This document shows, one piece after another, positions 6,011-8,265 of a stretch of 8,265 bases of DNA (the stretch's first letter is position 1; each line of letters begins with the position of its first letter). The translations under genes were made by a program, and so were the position numbers. The notes below the pieces were generated by a model. That model made no database searches and was not told where the DNA came from. It was given only the letters and a program-made list of their open reading frames with translations. Source of the DNA: Acidobacteriota bacterium (lineage in GTDB: Bacteria; Acidobacteriota; Terriglobia; UBA7540). Where the stretch lies: positions 1 through 8,265 of the forward strand of contig JAKASH010000103.1 of NCBI GenBank assembly GCA_021828225.1, written 5' to 3'.

Positions 6011-7576
6011 ATGGCAGTTTTGGACTTCAAGGACGTTGCAATCGTGATCCGGCCGGAAAAAGACAACATTGCCGTCGTCAAGGTGGACTTTCTCGATCAG
6101 GGTGCGCAGCTCGACCGTGACGGTGAAGTGATCACTCTCTCAGGGCGTGTTCTCCGTGGGCAGAGCTTTGCCATACTGGACGTTCCGAAAGGCAAGCCGT
6201 TCATTTCTCTCGGTGATCCGATTGGCCTTGCCGCGTGCCCGGTTCGCGCGGGCGACCCGCTCGACGAAACCAATATCGACGATCAATTGCCGCGGCTGAG
6301 GGTTCGTTATCGTGACAATCCGGTGCCTGCTGCCGTTGACTCCGATCTTGCTGGGCGCACGTTTGAGGGTTTTGTACGGACAGACGGCACGGTGGGCGTG
6401 CGCAATTACGTTGGCATTGTGACCTCCGGCATGTGCTCCTCATCCGAGGCGCGCGAAATTGCGTCACGCGCCATGCGCGAGATTTACACTCGGGACAAGT
6501 TTCCCAACGTGGATGGCGTGGTGGCGATTGCTCAGGAATCGGGTTGTGGAATGCCGGAGGGAGAGGCCGTCACGATTCTGAACCGGCTCCTGGCGAATAC
6601 GTTACGTCATCCCAATCTCGGCGCCGCTATTTATATCGATCTGGGATGTGGAAAAACTTGCGTCGAATGCTCTGTGCCTGTCTTCGAAAAGGAAATTCAG
6701 AATTACAATCAGCGTGTTGTGAACCTGACCGTTCAGCAGGCGGGGGGAGGCTGCAAGACCGTTGAAAAAGGCCTGGCCGTTGTCGAAGAGATGCTTCAGA
6801 TCGCGAACCAGTGCGCGCGCCAGCCGGTTCCTGTTTCCAGGCTGATTGTAGGAACGAAGTGCGGCGGTTCCGACCGTTGGTCAGGGGTAACGGCCAACCC
6901 GGCGGTTGGTGTTGCTGCCGACATGTTCGTCAAGGCGGGAGCTGCGGTGCTCCTTCCGGAAATCCCCGAACTCCAGGGCGCTGCGATGGTGGACCTGGCG
7001 CAGCGTGCGCGGACGCGAAACGTTGGGCGCAAGCTGATGCAGGCTCTGAAACGCTACCGAAGATACGTGGAAATGTTCGGTGACGACTTCCGGGACAATC
7101 CTTCGCCCGGGAACAAGAAAGGCGGGCTCTACAACATCTTTCTGAAGTCGAGCGGCGTGAAAGCAAAAGGTGGGACTTCGACCGTCGAAGATCTGCTGGA
7201 CTACGGTGAATGGCTGGGAGACCGCAAAGGACTCTATGTGCTATACACTCCGGGCTACGACCAGGTCTCGACACCGGCGCTGTTTCTGAGTGGGGCACAA
7301 GTTGCGCTGTTTACCACAGGACGTGGAACAGGAATTGGCTGTGCGCTTGGTCCGGTGACAAAGATCGGCTCGAACAATCTTGTCTCCCATCACAACGGCG
7401 ACATTGACATCAACGCGGGAGCGATCCTCGACGGGGATGAAACCGTCGAGGGGGTTGGGAAACGGATCTTCGAGCACACGATCGACGTTGCCTCCGGGCG
7501 TAGGATGGTTCGGGCGGAGGAGTCGGGCTTCCACACGGAGTTCAAGGTCTGGGAGTCACTCTGGCCGACCCTCTGA
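6011..7576 (+). CDS. UxaA/GarD-family sugar-acid dehydratase (altronate/galactarate type)
   Basis: 521 residues, close to the usual 500-525. The family removes water from hexonic or hexaric acids (altronate by UxaA, galactarate by GarD) using a bound metal, giving 2-keto-3-deoxy acids. Residues 9-92 form the SAF-type N-terminal domain. The core starts at TFEGFVRTDGTVGVRNYVGI (117-136) and carries ESGCGM (176-181), LGCGKTC (211-217), CGGSDRWSGVTANPAVG (284-300), NPSPGNKKGG (363-372), FTTGRGTGIG (434-443) and DININAG-type DIDINAG (464-470). The LDET segment (84-87) is nearer to GarD's IDES than to UxaA's His-rich motif. The SAF His after Gly in GarD and UxaA is Gln51 here, so substrate or activity may differ. 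Start: ATG with GAAGGAG 10 bases upstream. It is divergent from GH2, suggesting a common catabolic role; this is inference. SuyB-like sulfolyases belong to the same superfamily and are a less likely alternative. Confidence 0.9.
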   Translation: MAVLDFKDVAIVIRPEKDNIAVVKVDFLDQGAQLDRDGEVITLSGRVLRGQSFAILDVPKGKPFISLGDPIGLAACPVRAGDPLDETNIDDQLPRLRVRYRDNPVPAAVDSDLAGRTFEGFVRTDGTVGVRNYVGIVTSGMCSSSEAREIASRAMREIYTRDKFPNVDGVVAIAQESGCGMPEGEAVTILNRLLANTLRHPNLGAAIYIDLGCGKTCVECSVPVFEKEIQNYNQRVVNLTVQQAGGGCKTVEKGLAVVEEMLQIANQCARQPVPVSRLIVGTKCGGSDRWSGVTANPAVGVAADMFVKAGAAVLLPEIPELQGAAMVDLAQRARTRNVGRKLMQALKRYRRYVEMFGDDFRDNPSPGNKKGGLYNIFLKSSGVKAKGGTSTVEDLLDYGEWLGDRKGLYVLYTPGYDQVSTPALFLSGAQVALFTTGRGTGIGCALGPVTKIGSNNLVSHHNGDIDINAGAILDGDETVEGVGKRIFEHTIDVASGRRMVRAEESGFHTEFKVWESLWPTL

Positions 7577-7602
7577 GTGATGCCCGGTCAGGTTAGAACC
7601 TC

Positions 7603-7626
7603 AAAATCGTTTGCAGATGCGATTTT
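7603..7626. terminator. Candidate bidirectional terminator after the UxaA/GarD-family gene
   Basis: AAAATCG (7603-7609) and CGATTTT (7620-7626) form a perfect 7-bp stem with a 10-base loop, 27 bases past the stop. The A-run before and T-run after give the shape of an intrinsic terminator on both strands, but the stem is short and AT-rich. Confidence 0.35.
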
Positions 7627-7686
7627 CCTGTCTCCCGTGTCGTTTTTGAATTTTACGGTAATTCGCCTCTCAGGCTAAAAGGTCAG

Positions 7687-8049
7687 GTGGAGCGCGGCAT
7701 TGAAGAAGGAATCCGGCTGTTTAACTCCGGGCAATTTTTTGAAGCCCACGAGGCTCTCGAAGCTGTGTGGCTGAAATCTGAGAGCCATCGCAAGATTTTC
7801 CTGCAAGGTCTCATCCAGGTGGCTGCAGCTTTTCACCACTATACGCACCGTAACCCCGTCGGATTCCACTCGCTCCTGGAGAAAGGCTGCACAAAGCTGG
7901 AGAACGCCGAGGCCGAGGGTGTGGACCTTGCCGGCTTCATGCTTGAACTTCGGCCGTGGAGGGAACTCCTTGACCGACCACTACACCACGCTCTTGCCGC
8001 GCCACTGTTACCACAAATCCAACTGATCGGAAAACTACCGAAGGAGTGA
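7687..8049 (+). CDS. DUF309 family protein
   Basis: 120-residue, probably cytoplasmic all-helical protein with no known biochemical role. It carries the family hallmarks: FNSGQFFEAHEALEAVWL (12-29), where the FEAHE helix is nearly invariant, and FLQGLIQVAAAFHHYTH (38-54), whose Gln and paired His residues resemble a buried polar or metal-like site. The length is normal for the family. The start is a GTG; an in-frame TAG at 7594-7596 with no ATG, GTG or TTG between makes it the only reasonable choice, and AAAGG lies 4 bases before it. It follows the dehydratase gene by 110 bases in the same direction, with a hairpin between, so co-transcription is uncertain. The stop overlaps a hairpin. Confidence 0.88.
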   Translation: MERGIEEGIRLFNSGQFFEAHEALEAVWLKSESHRKIFLQGLIQVAAAFHHYTHRNPVGFHSLLEKGCTKLENAEAEGVDLAGFMLELRPWRELLDRPLHHALAAPLLPQIQLIGKLPKE

Positions 8050-8059
8050 GACTCCTTTT
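8041..8059 (+). terminator. Candidate intrinsic terminator overlapping the DUF309 stop
   Basis: AAGGAGT (8041-8047), loop GAG, ACTCCTT (8051-8057), with the T-run spanning 8056-8059. The arms are a perfect 7 bp and the TGA stop (8047-8049) lies in the stem and loop. The T-tract is short, so termination may be partial. Confidence 0.4.
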
Positions 8060-8088
8060 CACCCGACGGGGCTCCGGCCCGTGTGGTG
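8060..8088. repeat. Hairpin downstream of DUF309
   Basis: CACC-CG-ACGGG (8060-8070) and CCCGT-GT-GGTG (8078-8088) pair except for a 2 x 2 internal mismatch, around a 7-base loop. It directly follows the candidate terminator, with no T-run of its own. It may be a second stem of a compound terminator or leader structure for the next gene. Confidence 0.4.
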
Positions 8089-8164
8089 ATGGTTTGAAGA
8101 ATGGTTCATGATTCCGAAGTTTGCAGTTCGCCCATCCTGTGGAGCTGGTAAATCCCATCAGAAT

Positions 8165-8170
8165 GAGGAG
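8165..8170 (+). promoter_or_regulatory. Ribosome binding site for the gene at the right edge
   Basis: GAGGAG. It lies 20 bases before the ATG at 8191, too far for normal use, but exactly 8 bases before an in-frame ATC at 8179-8181. This placement is why a non-ATG start is considered for the following gene. Confidence 0.45.
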
Positions 8171-8190
8171 CTGTCGAGATCAAGAAGCTA

Positions 8191-8265
8191 ATGATGCTGC
8201 TATTGACCTTTCCGCTGGGGCTTTCGCTGTCCATGCCAGCCTTTCCGCGATCCACAGCAAAACGA
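8191..8265 (+). CDS. Secreted protein, signal peptide only (truncated by window end)
   Basis: The 25 codons read to the edge begin MMLLLTFPLGLSLSMPAFP, a hydrophobic run typical of a signal peptide. With the codons just before the ATG (ATC AAG AAG CTA) the frame gives Ile-Lys-Lys-Leu then the hydrophobic core, the usual charged n-region layout. An in-frame TGA lies at 8164-8166, so the protein starts within this short stretch. If ATG 8191 is the start, only AAGAAG at 3 bases could serve as ribosome site; if ATC 8179 is used, GAGGAG is ideally spaced. The function cannot be told, as the mature protein lies outside the window. A competing frame from ATG 8163 is also open but Ala/Ser-rich and without a signal. 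Confidence 0.5.
   Translation, partial: MMLLLTFPLGLSLSMPAFPRSTAKR

Noticed and set aside
1..8265. CRISPR array, tRNA, rRNA or complete insertion sequence
   Set aside because: No regularly spaced repeats, no cloverleaf or CCA-ended structure seen, and no transposase motif in any translated frame.

Overview
This GC-rich bacterial window carries six recognisable genes, four of them complete. The cues are a Tat-exported family 2 glycoside hydrolase divergent from a UxaA/GarD-type sugar-acid dehydratase, a DUF309 protein, and a GC-rich inverted repeat of the kind scattered between genes. Together they suggest a soil- or sediment-type heterotroph such as an Acidobacteriota or Verrucomicrobiota member. 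That placement is inference; no rRNA or marker gene is present.

Left part (1-2700, minus strand). Positions 1-344 hold the N-terminal part of a membrane-anchored or exported alpha/beta hydrolase that runs off the left edge. About 630 bases without a convincing gene follow. Then comes a complete hipBA toxin-antitoxin operon: hipB (XRE antitoxin and repressor) at 2208-2588 and hipA (full-length Ser/Thr kinase toxin) at 977-2218, overlapping by 11 bases. Its control region is strikingly AT-rich. It contains a strong extended -10 promoter placed so close to the hipB start that the mRNA should be nearly leaderless, and near-identical 18-bp repeats 65 bp apart that may be HipB operators.

Middle (2700-5697). 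A mostly non-coding spacer carries a nested palindrome and a perfect tandem 11-bp repeat. The GH2 glycoside hydrolase (3253-5697, minus) follows. Its last dozen codons and stop lie inside a 57-bp inverted repeat.

Right part (5698-8265). The intergenic region drives the GH2 gene leftward and the UxaA/GarD-family gene (6011-7576) rightward. The two could serve one carbohydrate route: periplasmic release of a sugar or uronic acid, then cytoplasmic dehydration of a derived acid. This link rests only on position. A hairpin spacer separates the dehydratase from a small DUF309 gene (7687-8049). The window ends in the first codons of a predicted secreted protein whose natural start may be a non-ATG codon.

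No CRISPR array, RNA gene, prophage or complete mobile element was found. I see no clearly new multi-gene system; the most unusual signals are the hipBA control region and the repeat fused to the GH2 C-terminus.
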